In this document: piece after piece, positions 8,201-16,500 of the stretch | Layout: every line of letters begins with the position of its first letter | Numbering within the stretch: position 1 is the stretch's first letter | DNA from: an uncultured Clostridia bacterium | Lineage (GTDB): Bacteria > Bacillota > Clostridia > Oscillospirales > Acutalibacteraceae | Length of the DNA stretch: 17,998 nucleotides | Direction of reading: 5' to 3' | Assembly: GCA_947629295.1 (NCBI GenBank) | Contig: CANRDH010000016.1 | Span: 1-17,998, forward strand | Notes under the pieces: model-generated | Databases searched by the model: none | Seen by the model: only the letters and a program-made list of their open reading frames with translations | What the model was told of the DNA's origin: nothing | Translations under genes and position numbers: made by a program

Positions 8201-8228
8201 AATATACTCAGCAAAGAAAACAAGTCAA
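8201..8228 (-). promoter_or_regulatory. SigA-type promoter of the glycosyltransferase gene
   Basis: On the minus strand, TTGACT (8228-8223) and TATATT (8206-8201) are separated by 16 bp; a TATTAT two bases further on would give 18 bp. Transcription would start near 8194, leaving a leader of about 180 nt. Confidence 0.62.
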
Positions 8229-8280
8229 TTTAGATATATCCCGTTTTTGGAGTGAACGGTTTATTTCTTTCTTATAAATT

Positions 8281-8308
8281 GAGGGCGTATCAGGGGGGAT
8301 ATGCCCTC
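8281..8308 (-). terminator. Hairpin terminator after the exported-protein gene
   Basis: An 11-bp stem (gagggcgtatc / gatatgccctc, one G-T wobble) encloses a 6-nt loop, 40 nt after the stop of the minus-strand gene. The T-tract is poor on the minus side (aattta) and better on the plus side, so it may be imperfect or bidirectional. Confidence 0.55.
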
Positions 8309-8348
8309 TTGATTTTATTGTTTGGGATTTAGTCTGCCGATAAGCTAA

Positions 8349-9353
8349 TTAAGAATATGAATATGAGTAATAGTAGAAAAAATAAGGGTCGATAATCCTT
8401 GCGTTATATTTTACGATAGAGTCAACACCAAATTCAAATTCACAGCTTGCGTTTTCACCGGGTTTTATTTTGTCCTCCAGGATCGTACCCACATTTCCCT
8501 GCGCAATAAGCTCGCCGGCAGAATACAGGTTTCCCCAGTTAAGCTTAAGCTCCTGTATCTCATAATTGTGACCGTTATATATATTACAGCATACGACAAG
8601 CTTGTCGTTCTTGTAATATATTTTTGTAGGGCATATGTCTACAACATTATCGTCGGTTGTATACTCGTTAGTTTTATATGCGCATTGTGCGTCGGGAATA
8701 AGATGTTCATTGAGGGCTGCTTCATCAGCCAATACGTCATCAGGTTTATGAACATCGGCGTGAGCATATGATACACATTCCAGAGTGCTGAGATCCGTAT
8801 CGAAATCAATGCTGCAATTATCGAAATAAAAAGTCCATATAGTGCTTTGATGAGGCTTCAGTGTAAGATCCTGACATTCGCCTCCATGTATATATGCTAT
8901 TTTTTTATTGCTGCAGAATATCTGTATGCAATCAACAGATATATCGGATACATCATAATCATATCCGTTATATATCCTGCAATGAACGCACAGCACGGTT
9001 TTGTAGTCCGGACCGTCAAGGTAGGTATATGCCTCTACAGGCGATATGGTTACATTGTTTTTAAGAATATTTATATTTTCGCCGTTAAGATAATAGTATT
9101 TATTGTTCCCAATATTTTCACTGTATTGAGGGGTATAGCTCAGGTCGGGTGTATCACTGTCATTGCTTACGGGAGAAAAGGCTTCTTCCGATTCGTTTCT
9201 AAAAGTACGGGAGACTGACTTTGCCGCAGTTCCTTTTATTCTTGAAATATCTGTACCGTTTGTGTCAATTTGCTCGAAATTTTGTGAAGAAACGCACAAA
9301 AAGCAAACGGAGAAGGTACAAAACAAGGAAATAATTTTGTTTTTTATGCTCAT
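8349..9353 (-). CDS. Exported cysteine-rich protein with two SLAP-like repeats
   Basis: The 334-residue product starts with MSIKNK and a hydrophobic stretch (about 7-22) ending near VSSQ, a signal peptide or N-terminal anchor without a clear lipobox. A polar linker of about 75 residues follows. Two related units come next, at about 99-184 and 236-314. Each has an Ile-Tyr-Asn-Gly centre (IYNGYDYDVSDISVD versus IYNGHNYEIQELKLN) and a later KP segment leading to aromatic-x-F (LKPHQSTIWTFYF versus IKPGENASCEFEF). This resembles the duplicated SLAP surface-domain pattern by eye; no profile search was possible. The mature part has about 12 cysteines, and the protein ends in an aromatic run, PYFFYYYSYSYS. 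The gene has its own promoter and a 3' hairpin. The function is unknown; a cell-surface or adhesive role is inference. Confidence 0.7.
   Translation of the reverse strand: MSIKNKIISLFCTFSVCFLCVSSQNFEQIDTNGTDISRIKGTAAKSVSRTFRNESEEAFSPVSNDSDTPDLSYTPQYSENIGNNKYYYLNGENINILKNNVTISPVEAYTYLDGPDYKTVLCVHCRIYNGYDYDVSDISVDCIQIFCSNKKIAYIHGGECQDLTLKPHQSTIWTFYFDNCSIDFDTDLSTLECVSYAHADVHKPDDVLADEAALNEHLIPDAQCAYKTNEYTTDDNVVDICPTKIYYKNDKLVVCCNIYNGHNYEIQELKLNWGNLYSAGELIAQGNVGTILEDKIKPGENASCEFEFGVDSIVKYNARIIDPYFFYYYSYSYS
8412..8648 (-). repeat. Protein-level repeat unit B of the exported protein
   Basis: This segment encodes the second SLAP-like unit, with IYNGHNYEIQELKLN and IKPGENASCEFEF. It aligns by eye with unit A at 8802-9059, but the two have diverged too far to match at DNA level. 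Confidence 0.6.
8802..9059 (-). repeat. Protein-level repeat unit A of the exported protein
   Basis: This segment encodes the first SLAP-like unit, with IYNGYDYDVSDISVD and LKPHQSTIWTFYF. It pairs with unit B. Confidence 0.6.
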
Positions 9354-9357
9354 GGCG

Positions 9358-9365
9358 ATCACCTT
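9358..9365 (-). promoter_or_regulatory. Ribosome binding site that fixes the exported-protein start
   Basis: The minus strand reads AAGGTGAT, 4 nt before the ATG at 9353. The in-frame GTG at 9362 lies inside this site, so the ATG is preferred. Confidence 0.75.
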
Positions 9366-9382
9366 ATATTTAAGCTGACTAA

Positions 9383-9411
9383 ATTGTATCAGAAAATTCC
9401 TAATGTGTCAA
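9383..9411 (-). promoter_or_regulatory. SigA-type promoter of the exported-protein gene
   Basis: On the minus strand, consensus TTGACA (9411-9406) and TACAAT (9388-9383) are 17 bp apart, with a TGN extension before the -10. The leader would be about 23 nt. This is the best-matching promoter in the accessory block, so the gene is probably well expressed. Confidence 0.85.
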
Positions 9412-9446
9412 TCGCTTCTCTGTCGCTGCAATAAGATTTTTTCTTA

Positions 9447-9475
9447 TTGATATTATCGGTAAATTGTGTTAAAAT
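9447..9475 (+). promoter_or_regulatory. SigA-type promoter of the trmFO-plsX-rnc-smc-ftsY operon
   Basis: TTGATA (9447-9452) and TAAAAT (9470-9475) are 17 bp apart, with TGT immediately before the -10 (extended -10). Transcription would start near 9482, giving a leader of about 35 nt before trmFO. Confidence 0.75.
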
Positions 9476-9516
9476 CAAAAGGAATATATTTTTGATATGA
9501 TATTTGAGGTGTCAGA

Positions 9517-10824
9517 ATGTATATAAATGTTCTCGGCGCGGGTCTTGCGGGCTGTGAGGCTGCATGGCAGATAGCCGAAAGGGGAGTTAATGTGCGGCTT
9601 TATGAAATGAAGCCGGATAAAAAAACTCCTGCTCATAAAAACAATGATTTCTGTGAGCTTATATGCTCCAATTCCTTGAAAGCATCACGTCTTGAAAGTG
9701 CCGCGGGATTGCTTAAATATGAAATGCGCAGGCTCGGCTCGCTGCTTCTGTCCGTTGCGGATAAATGCTCAGTGCCCGCAGGAGGCGCTCTTGCCGTTGA
9801 CAGGAACATATTTTCGGCTGAGGTTACGAAAAAAATCTCTAATCACCCGTTTATAGAGATTATCAACCGTGAAGTTACCGAAATGCCGAAGGAAGCAATT
9901 ACCGTTGTTGCCACAGGTCCGCTTACAAGTGACGCGCTGGCGGAAGGGATCCGTGAATTATGCGGAGGAGGTCTTCATTTTTTCGATGCTGCCGCTCCGA
10001 TTATAACTGCGGAAAGTATAGATATGGATAATGCGTTTGCCGCGTCAAGATATGACAGGGGAGAGGACGAGGCATATATCAACTGCCCTATGAATAGGGA
10101 GCAGTATGAAGCTTTCTATGCAGCCTTGATATCTGCCGAAAGAGCGCCGAGGCATGATGTTGATGTTATGAATCCTAAGGTTTACGAAGGCTGTATGCCC
10201 GTTGAAATTCTTGCCCAAAGGGGGCTTGATACCTTGCGTTTCGGTCCTATGAAGCCTGTTGGTCTGCGTGACCCGAGGACAAATCACAGACCTTGGGCAG
10301 TACTCCAGTTGAGAACGGAAAATTCCGAGAAGAGTATGTATAACCTTGTGGGCTTTCAGACAAACCTTAAATTTCCCGAGCAAAAAAGGGTTTTCGGTAT
10401 GATACCCGCACTGAAAAATGCCGATTATGTACGTTATGGTGTGATGCACAGAAATACATTTCTTGATTCTCCGAGGGTGCTTAATCCGGATTTTTCCATG
10501 AAGAATAATCCCGATATGTTTTTTGCAGGACAGATGACAGGTGTGGAGGGCTATATGGAGTCCGCAGCCTCAGGTCTTATTGCGGGGATAAATGCAGTAA
10601 GACGACTGCGCGGAGAAAATTCTTTGATTTTGCCGAATGAAACCATGCTCGGAGCCCTGAGTGATTATGCGGCAAATTCTCAGACAAAGGATTTTCAGCC
10701 TATGGGTGCGAATTTCGGAATACTTCCGCCTCTTGAAAATCATATAAGGGATAAAAAGGAAAGAGCGGGAGAGTATGCAAAAAGAGCGCTTGAATATCTG
10801 GATAAGATACTTGAAGATATCTGA
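9517..10824 (+). CDS. trmFO: TrmFO, folate/FAD-dependent tRNA m5U54 methyltransferase
   Basis: TrmFO makes ribothymidine at position 54 of the tRNA T-loop, using 5,10-methylene-tetrahydrofolate as carbon donor and reduced FAD. The 435-residue length is typical. The N-terminal FAD-binding motif is GAGLAGCEAA (7-16). LICSNSLK (48-55) carries C50 and VYEGCMPVE (222-230) carries C226; these match the two catalytic-site cysteines of Bacillus TrmFO (C53 and C226). The second FAD-binding stretch is FAGQMTGVEGYMESAASG near the C-terminus. It lacks the longer C-terminal part of MnmG, excluding that relative. The ATG follows gaggtg at 9506-9511. It is the first gene of the operon; plsX starts 44 nt downstream with no terminator between. 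Confidence 0.97.
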   Translation: MYINVLGAGLAGCEAAWQIAERGVNVRLYEMKPDKKTPAHKNNDFCELICSNSLKASRLESAAGLLKYEMRRLGSLLLSVADKCSVPAGGALAVDRNIFSAEVTKKISNHPFIEIINREVTEMPKEAITVVATGPLTSDALAEGIRELCGGGLHFFDAAAPIITAESIDMDNAFAASRYDRGEDEAYINCPMNREQYEAFYAALISAERAPRHDVDVMNPKVYEGCMPVEILAQRGLDTLRFGPMKPVGLRDPRTNHRPWAVLQLRTENSEKSMYNLVGFQTNLKFPEQKRVFGMIPALKNADYVRYGVMHRNTFLDSPRVLNPDFSMKNNPDMFFAGQMTGVEGYMESAASGLIAGINAVRRLRGENSLILPNETMLGALSDYAANSQTKDFQPMGANFGILPPLENHIRDKKERAGEYAKRALEYLDKILEDI

Positions 10825-10868
10825 TTACATATATTTTTTGTAAGAGCTTTATTTGAAAGGTTGATTTT

Positions 10869-11876
10869 ATGAAAATATTGGTTGACGCATTCGGCGGGGA
10901 TAACGCGCCGCTTGAAATTATAAAGGGTTGTATTCTTTCCCTGAAAAATAATCCGGACGCGACTGTCGCAATGGTCGGAAACAGATCAGAAATAGAAAAA
11001 TGTGCAAAGGAAAACGCACTTGATATATCTATGTTTGAAATATTTGATGCTGAAAGTGCGATAACTATGGAGGATGACCCGAGGGAGGTATTCAGGGGAA
11101 AAAAGAACAGCTCTATGGCGGAGGGTATGCGTCTTGTTTCGGACGGTAAGGCTGACGCTTTTGTAAGCGCAGGAAACAGCGGTGCTCTGGTTTTGGGTGC
11201 ACACAGATATGTTAAGGAAATTGACGGTATAGAGCGCATAGCCTTCGCGCCTATAATGCCGACCTCAAAGGGACCTTTTATACTTATAGACGGCGGAGCT
11301 TATGTCAATGTCATTGCCGAAACTCTGAGAAAATACGGTATAATGGGTTCGGTATATATGGAAAGTATTCTCGGAGTAAAAAATCCTAGGGTAGGACTTG
11401 CAAATGTAGGAACGGAGGACCATAAAGGCGACGCTCTGCGACATGAGGCTTTCAAGCTTCTTAAGGAAACCGATATAAATTTTATAGGAAATATAGAAGC
11501 AAGGGATATTCCGGGCGGGGTTGCAGATGTGGTTGTGGCTGATGGCTTTACGGGAAATATAATTGCCAAAATGTACGAAGGAGCGGCAAAGGAGCTTTTC
11601 GGAAAAATCAAAGGAGTATTTTTAAAGAATTTCCGTACAAAGCTCGGGGCATTGCTGATAAAAAAAGAACTCAGCGAGCTCAGGGAGTATTTTGATTATA
11701 ACAGATACGGCGGTGCCGTCGTAATGGGTGTAAGAAAGCCCGTGCTAAAAACACACGGAAGTGCAAATGCCGTCGCTGTTTCCGCTGTAATAAGAGCAGC
11801 AGCGGATTTTGCGGCTTCGGGCGCAATAGAAATAATGGAAAAGAAAATTTCAGAAATTAAAATAAAAGAGGAGTAA
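10869..11876 (+). CDS. plsX: PlsX, phosphate acyltransferase
   Basis: PlsX converts acyl-ACP and phosphate to acyl-phosphate, the acyl donor for PlsY in membrane phospholipid synthesis. It is a peripheral membrane protein. The 335-residue length fits. Family landmarks are the N-terminal VDAFGGDNAP, SSM...VSAGNSGALV in the first third, and FIGNIEARDI with ADGFTGNI in the second half. The segment usually reading DVGAN is IDGGAYVN here, a mild divergence. The ATG follows a gaaagg site. It sits just upstream of rnc (3-nt gap), an order common in Firmicutes. The fatty-acid genes fabD, fabG and acpP that often lie between plsX and rnc are absent, and no FapR operator was recognised. Confidence 0.96.
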   Translation: MKILVDAFGGDNAPLEIIKGCILSLKNNPDATVAMVGNRSEIEKCAKENALDISMFEIFDAESAITMEDDPREVFRGKKNSSMAEGMRLVSDGKADAFVSAGNSGALVLGAHRYVKEIDGIERIAFAPIMPTSKGPFILIDGGAYVNVIAETLRKYGIMGSVYMESILGVKNPRVGLANVGTEDHKGDALRHEAFKLLKETDINFIGNIEARDIPGGVADVVVADGFTGNIIAKMYEGAAKELFGKIKGVFLKNFRTKLGALLIKKELSELREYFDYNRYGGAVVMGVRKPVLKTHGSANAVAVSAVIRAAADFAASGAIEIMEKKISEIKIKEE

Positions 11877-11879
11877 AAA

Positions 11880-12554
11880 ATGAAAGATCTTGAAAAGGCG
11901 ATAGGTTATACTTATAAAAATATAGCATATCTTGAAAATGCCCTGACTCATTCTTCTTATGCAAATGAAGCCAGAAACGGGGCAAAAAGCAATGAACGGC
12001 TTGAATTTCTCGGTGATTCCGTGCTGAGTATAGTTGTATCGGATTATATATACCGGAATTGCCCCAAACTTCCGGAGGGTGATTTGAGCAAGCTGCGCGC
12101 ATCTCTTGTATGCGAAAAAAGCCTTTGCAGATTTTCTGCGGAGCTTGGCGTCGGAAATTATCTGAGACTTTCAAAGGGAGAAAGAAATCTTAAGGGTCAC
12201 GAAAGACCTTCCATTCTTGCGGACGCATTTGAGGCAATAATTGCTTCTATTTATCTTGACGGAGGAATGGAGGAAGCTAGAAAATTTATTCTGCGTTTTG
12301 TAGAGCCTGAAATAAAAAATCAGAAGCCGAAGGCATTTAAGGATTATAAGACGACCTTGCAGGAAATAATTCAGAAAAATCCCGAGGAGCATCTTGAATA
12401 TGTTCTTGTGGGTGAAGAAGGTCCCGACCATGATAAGCACTTTTCCGTTGAAGTGCATCTCAATAACAATGTCATAGGTAAAGGCGGCGGAAGAAGTAAA
12501 AAGGAAGCCGAACAGCAGGCGGCAAGAGAAGCGCTTAAGCTTATGGGCTATTGA
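11880..12554 (+). CDS. rnc: Ribonuclease III
   Basis: RNase III is a dimeric, Mg-dependent endonuclease that cuts double-stranded RNA, including the 16S/23S precursor stems. The protein has 224 residues. The RNase III domain covers about 1-145 and carries the signature ERLEFLGDS (39-47), with catalytic D46 and the second pair D115 and E118. The dsRNA-binding domain covers about 154-222, with GKGGGRSKKEAEQQAA. The start ATG lies 3 nt after the plsX stop, and its Shine-Dalgarno (gaggag) is inside the plsX end, indicating coupling. A CTG-started radical SAM gene follows 33 nt downstream. Confidence 0.97.
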   Translation: MKDLEKAIGYTYKNIAYLENALTHSSYANEARNGAKSNERLEFLGDSVLSIVVSDYIYRNCPKLPEGDLSKLRASLVCEKSLCRFSAELGVGNYLRLSKGERNLKGHERPSILADAFEAIIASIYLDGGMEEARKFILRFVEPEIKNQKPKAFKDYKTTLQEIIQKNPEEHLEYVLVGEEGPDHDKHFSVEVHLNNNVIGKGGGRSKKEAEQQAAREALKLMGY

Positions 12555-12571
12555 TTCCGCCGTATAGATCT

Positions 12572-12580
12572 AAAGAGGTG
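12572..12580 (+). promoter_or_regulatory. Ribosome binding site that points to a CTG start
   Basis: The aaagaggtg at 12572-12580 is a strong site placed 7 nt before the CTG at 12588. An in-frame TGA at 12579-12581 closes the frame upstream, so translation must begin after it. Confidence 0.75.
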
Positions 12581-12587
12581 AAAGAAT

Positions 12588-13595
12588 CTGAAACATTCAA
12601 ATATTGCCGTATTTGTACCGCATAACGGCTGTCCTCATCAATGTACCTTCTGCAATCAGAAAAGAATAACAGGACAAAGCAGTCAGCCGCATGGGAGAGA
12701 TGTGCTTGAAGCTATAGAAATTGCACGTAAAAGCCTCGGTGATAAAACCAAAAATGCCGAGATAGCGTTTTTTGGAGGAAGCTTCACGGCAATCGACAGG
12801 CAATATATGCTGGAGCTCCTAAATGCCGCATCACCTTTTGTAAAAAGCGGTGAGTTTTACGGAATAAGGCTGTCTACACGTCCCGACGCAATCGACAGGG
12901 AGATTTTGGATATCCTGAAAGAGCATGGCGTGACATCAGTAGAGCTTGGAGCGCAAAGCATGGACGACGGGATTCTTGCTCTCAATAAGCGGGGACATAC
13001 CTCCGAGGATGTTATAAGAGCCTCGGGTCTGATAAAAGAATACGGTTTTGAGCTCGGACTCCAGATGATGACGGGACTTTATGGCAGTGACAGGAATACG
13101 GATATTGCAGCGGCAGAAAGGCTCGCAGAACTGAAACCGTCAACAATGCGTATATACCCGACTGTGGTCATGAAAAATACCGAGCTGTATGATTTATATA
13201 TGAGCGGGGCGTATAAGCCGCAGGAGCTTGACTCTGCCGTATCTCTCTGTGCGGAATTGCTCTTATATTTTGAAAGCAGGAATATTACGGTTATCCGTCT
13301 GGGTCTGCATGACAGTCCGAGCCTTCGTGAAGGAATGGCGGGCGGAGCCTTTCATCCGTCCTTTCGTGAGCTTTGCGAGAACAGGATAATGTACGATAAT
13401 GCGGTAAAGCTTCTTAATGAAAACAGAATTACAGGCACAACGGTTGAATTTTCCGTAAATCCGGCTTCGGTATCGAAATTTACGGGAAATAAGAGGAGTA
13501 ACATCAAAGCACTTGCCGATATGGGTATTACCGCAAGAGTAAGACCGGACAGCGGACTTGGTAAGTATGAAATCAAAATTAAGGATATAGGGTGA
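12588..13595 (+). CDS. Elp3-like radical SAM protein with probable CTG start
   Basis: Read from the CTG the protein has 335 residues. It begins (M)KHSNIAVFVPHNGCPHQCTFC, giving the radical SAM [4Fe-4S] triad C15, C19 and C22 (CxxxCxxC), then the GGSFT motif and a TIM-barrel-like body (RLSTRPD, VELGAQSMDD, QMMTGLYG). This fits Elp3-type radical SAM domains, but the acetyltransferase domain of true Elp3 is missing. No ATG or GTG occurs before the cysteines; the first GTG (12702, residue 39) would remove them. The stop is 4 nt before smc, and the position between rnc and smc is recurrent in clostridia. The substrate is unknown; a role in RNA modification is inference from the family. A sequencing error turning ATG into CTG is the main alternative. 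Confidence 0.85.
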   Translation: MKHSNIAVFVPHNGCPHQCTFCNQKRITGQSSQPHGRDVLEAIEIARKSLGDKTKNAEIAFFGGSFTAIDRQYMLELLNAASPFVKSGEFYGIRLSTRPDAIDREILDILKEHGVTSVELGAQSMDDGILALNKRGHTSEDVIRASGLIKEYGFELGLQMMTGLYGSDRNTDIAAAERLAELKPSTMRIYPTVVMKNTELYDLYMSGAYKPQELDSAVSLCAELLLYFESRNITVIRLGLHDSPSLREGMAGGAFHPSFRELCENRIMYDNAVKLLNENRITGTTVEFSVNPASVSKFTGNKRSNIKALADMGITARVRPDSGLGKYEIKIKDIG

Positions 13596-13599
13596 GAAA

Positions 13600-16500
13600 G
13601 TGCGATTAAAGGCATTGGAGGTACAGGGTTTTAAAACCTTTCCGGATAAGACAAAATTGAATTTTACCGAAGGAATTACCGCAGTAGTCGGTCCTAACGG
13701 AAGCGGAAAAAGCAATATAAGCGACGCAATACGCTGGGTGCTCGGTGAGCAGTCGGCTAAGACTCTCCGCTGTTCAAAAATGGAGGACGTTATTTTCAAC
13801 GGAACAAAGCAAAGAAAAAAGATTGGATATGCACAGGTTACTCTTTCCTTTGACAATAATGACAGGCAGCTTCCGTACGACGGAGACGAGGTATCTATAA
13901 CAAGACGTTATTACCGTTCGGGGAACAGTGAATATCTTATAAATAATACTGCTGTGCGACTTCAGGATATACATGAGCTTTTCATGGATACCGGACTCGG
14001 ACGTGACGGATATTCCATGATAGGACAGGGAAAAATAGATTCTGTCATTTCCTCTAAGGGTGAGGAAAGAAGAGAAATATTCGAGGAGGCCGCCGGTATT
14101 TCCAAATTCCGTTACAGAAAGGCGGAAGCGGAGCGCAGACTTGCAAAAGCGGAAGAAAATCTTGTACGTCTGAGGGATATACTCACGGAGCTTGAGGGCA
14201 GGGTTGAGCCGCTGAGAATCCAATCTGAAAAGGCAAAGGCGTTTATTACATATGATGAAGAAAAGCGTGGACTGGAGATCGCGCTCTGGCTGCGTACTCT
14301 TGACAGGTCCGCAGCAGCGGTAAGAGAGCAGGAGGATAAATTAGCGGTAGCCAATGCTCAGTATAAAGACACAGAGTCTGCTATTGACAACATAGAAAAG
14401 GAAATTGAGGAAAGCTATAACAGTCAAAACAGACTTACCGCAAAAATTGAGGAAATAAGACAGTCCATATCGGAAAATGAGGAGAGGTCGTCCGAAAAGC
14501 GTTCCGAGGCTAATGTACTGAAAAATGATATAAGACATAACGAGGAGACAGCGGAAAGAATACAGAATGACATAGCTGAGCTTTTAAAATCCGGTAATGA
14601 CCTCAAGGCTGAGATAGAAGAGAAGAATAAAAAAATCGAGGAACTTAACGAGCTTTTATCAAGGCGAAAAGAAGAGGAAAAAACTTATACCGACGAGCTT
14701 TTGAAGCTGAGAACGGGAGAGAGTGCGTCGGCTGATAAAATTGCAGAGATAAATTATGCGCTTGCCGAGCTTGCGGGTAAGGCATCGGATGCAAAAATAG
14801 AATATATGACCTCCTCCTCCTCAATAAATGAGCTTACAGCCCGTACCGAGGTAGTGGAGAATACAATCAAGGCGAAAAACTCACAGATAACAACGCTTGA
14901 GAATATAATCTCGGATTATGAGAAAATGAAGACTGACTGTGAGAAAAATGCTTCGGAAATATCCGCAGAAAAAGAGGAAATACAGAGGAAGATTTCTGCA
15001 AAAAGAGAGGAGTATGACGAGCTTAAGGCAAAGACGGATAAGATGTACCTGTCTGCTCAGCAGATTTTGGGTAAGGCAAGAATGCTTGAGGATTTGGAAA
15101 GAAACCTTGAGGGCTTTGCGCACAGTGTAAAAATAATTATGCGGGAAGCAAAAAAAGGAACTCTCAGCGGTATATGCGGACCCGTATCAAGAGTTATCAA
15201 AACACGCCCTGAGTACAATACTGCAATAGAGATCGCCCTTGGCGCTGCAATGCAGAATATTGTTACCGAAAATGACAGCGACGCTAAAAGAGCCATCGCA
15301 TATCTTAAACAGCATGACGGAGGACGTGCTACCTTCCTTCCGATGTCATCAATTAAGGGCCGAGAGCTGAGAGAATCAGGGCTTGAAGCCTGCGAGGGCT
15401 TTGTGGGTATTGCCGCAGAGCTTTGTACCTGCGATGACTGTTATAAGGGTATACTGCTTAATCTTCTCGGAAGGACCGTTGTTGCTGATAACCTTGACAG
15501 GGCAGTGGATATTGCAAAAAGCTACGGATACCGTTTTCGTATAGTTACTCTTGACGGACAGGTAGTAAATGCCGGGGGCTCACTTACAGGCGGCTCCCTA
15601 CTGAAAAATGCAGGACTTTTAGGCAGAGCGGGCGAAATAGAAAATCTTAAGAGGCAGTCGGCGCAGGCTTTGAGGCAGGCGGACGAGCTTTCCGCGGAGC
15701 TTAAGGGTAAGGAGGACGCTGCTGCACAGCTTGAGAAAAGAGTCAGTGAGCTTTCTGAGCAGCTTTCCGTTTCTCAGGGTGATAAAATAAAGCTTGAAGC
15801 TGAGATACGAAGCAGGCAGAGCGAACTTGACGCCACAAGAAAATCCCTTGACGAGATTAAAATGGAAAGAGAAGGCTCTCTCAGAAAATTGAAAGAACTG
15901 ACAGGAGCGATGGAAAGGGCACGAAGTGAGCTTGATGTCTATCAGAAGGAGATCTCCGAAAATGAGGAAAAGGCAAGCGCTCTCACAGGCTCAAAGGATG
16001 AGCTTGTAAAGAAGAGAGAGGAGCTCAGCGAAAGGCTGCAGCAGATAAAGCTGAATATACTTACAGCCGAAAAGGATATAGCGGCTGCCGAAGCGGAGAC
16101 GGATAATGCTGTTTTAAGAAAAAACACGGCGGATGAAAGAATTATTTCCGACAGAGCCGAGATTGCAGCCCTCGGTGAAAAAAATGAGGAACTGCAGGGC
16201 AGGATAGCCGCTCTTGAAAAGGAATCGGATGAGCTTAAGAGGATTGCTGCAGACAGGAAAACTGACATTGAATCCCTGACCTCCGAAAAGCTCAGGCTTG
16301 AACAAGGCTCATCACAGCTCAGACAAAAGGAGCGTGAGAAGCAATCGGAAAGGGAAGCCGTCAGCGGAGAAATAGCAAGGCTTGAGGAAAGACGGATAAA
16401 TCTGAAAAAACAGTATGACGATACGGTAAATAAGCTTTGGGAGGAGTATAATCTTACAAGGCGGGAGGCGGAGGAAAGCGCTGCGGAAATAAATGACCCC

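Larger units (their letters stand above)
8013..8348. other. Intergenic region between the two minus-strand genes
   Basis: This 336-nt AT-rich gap holds no supported gene on either strand. Seen from the minus strand it contains a hairpin after the exported-protein gene (8281-8308), then a promoter (8201-8228), then an untranslated leader of about 180 nt before the TTG start. In the leader I see a spaced inverted repeat TTAAGAA...TTCTTAA and a GGATTTATCC near-palindrome, but no riboswitch or T-box I recognise. Confidence 0.6.

Noticed and set aside
8847..9218. Plus-strand open frame of 123 codons opposite the exported-protein gene
   Set aside because: The hydrophobic, Tyr/Ile-rich translation is an antisense artefact. 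The minus-strand gene has a good promoter, ribosome site, signal peptide and internal repeats.
10825..10843. Short inverted repeat TTACA...TGTAA before plsX, considered as a FapR-type operator or terminator
   Set aside because: Only 5 bp per arm, AT-only loop, and it does not match the FapR box I know.
12702..12704. GTG as start of the radical SAM gene
   Set aside because: It would delete the CxxxCxxC motif and has no good Shine-Dalgarno at proper distance.
13263..13856. Minus-strand open frame of 197 codons across the end of the radical SAM gene and the start of smc
   Set aside because: It overlaps two well-supported genes, crosses their boundary, has no recognisable motif, and reflects codon bias of the plus strand.
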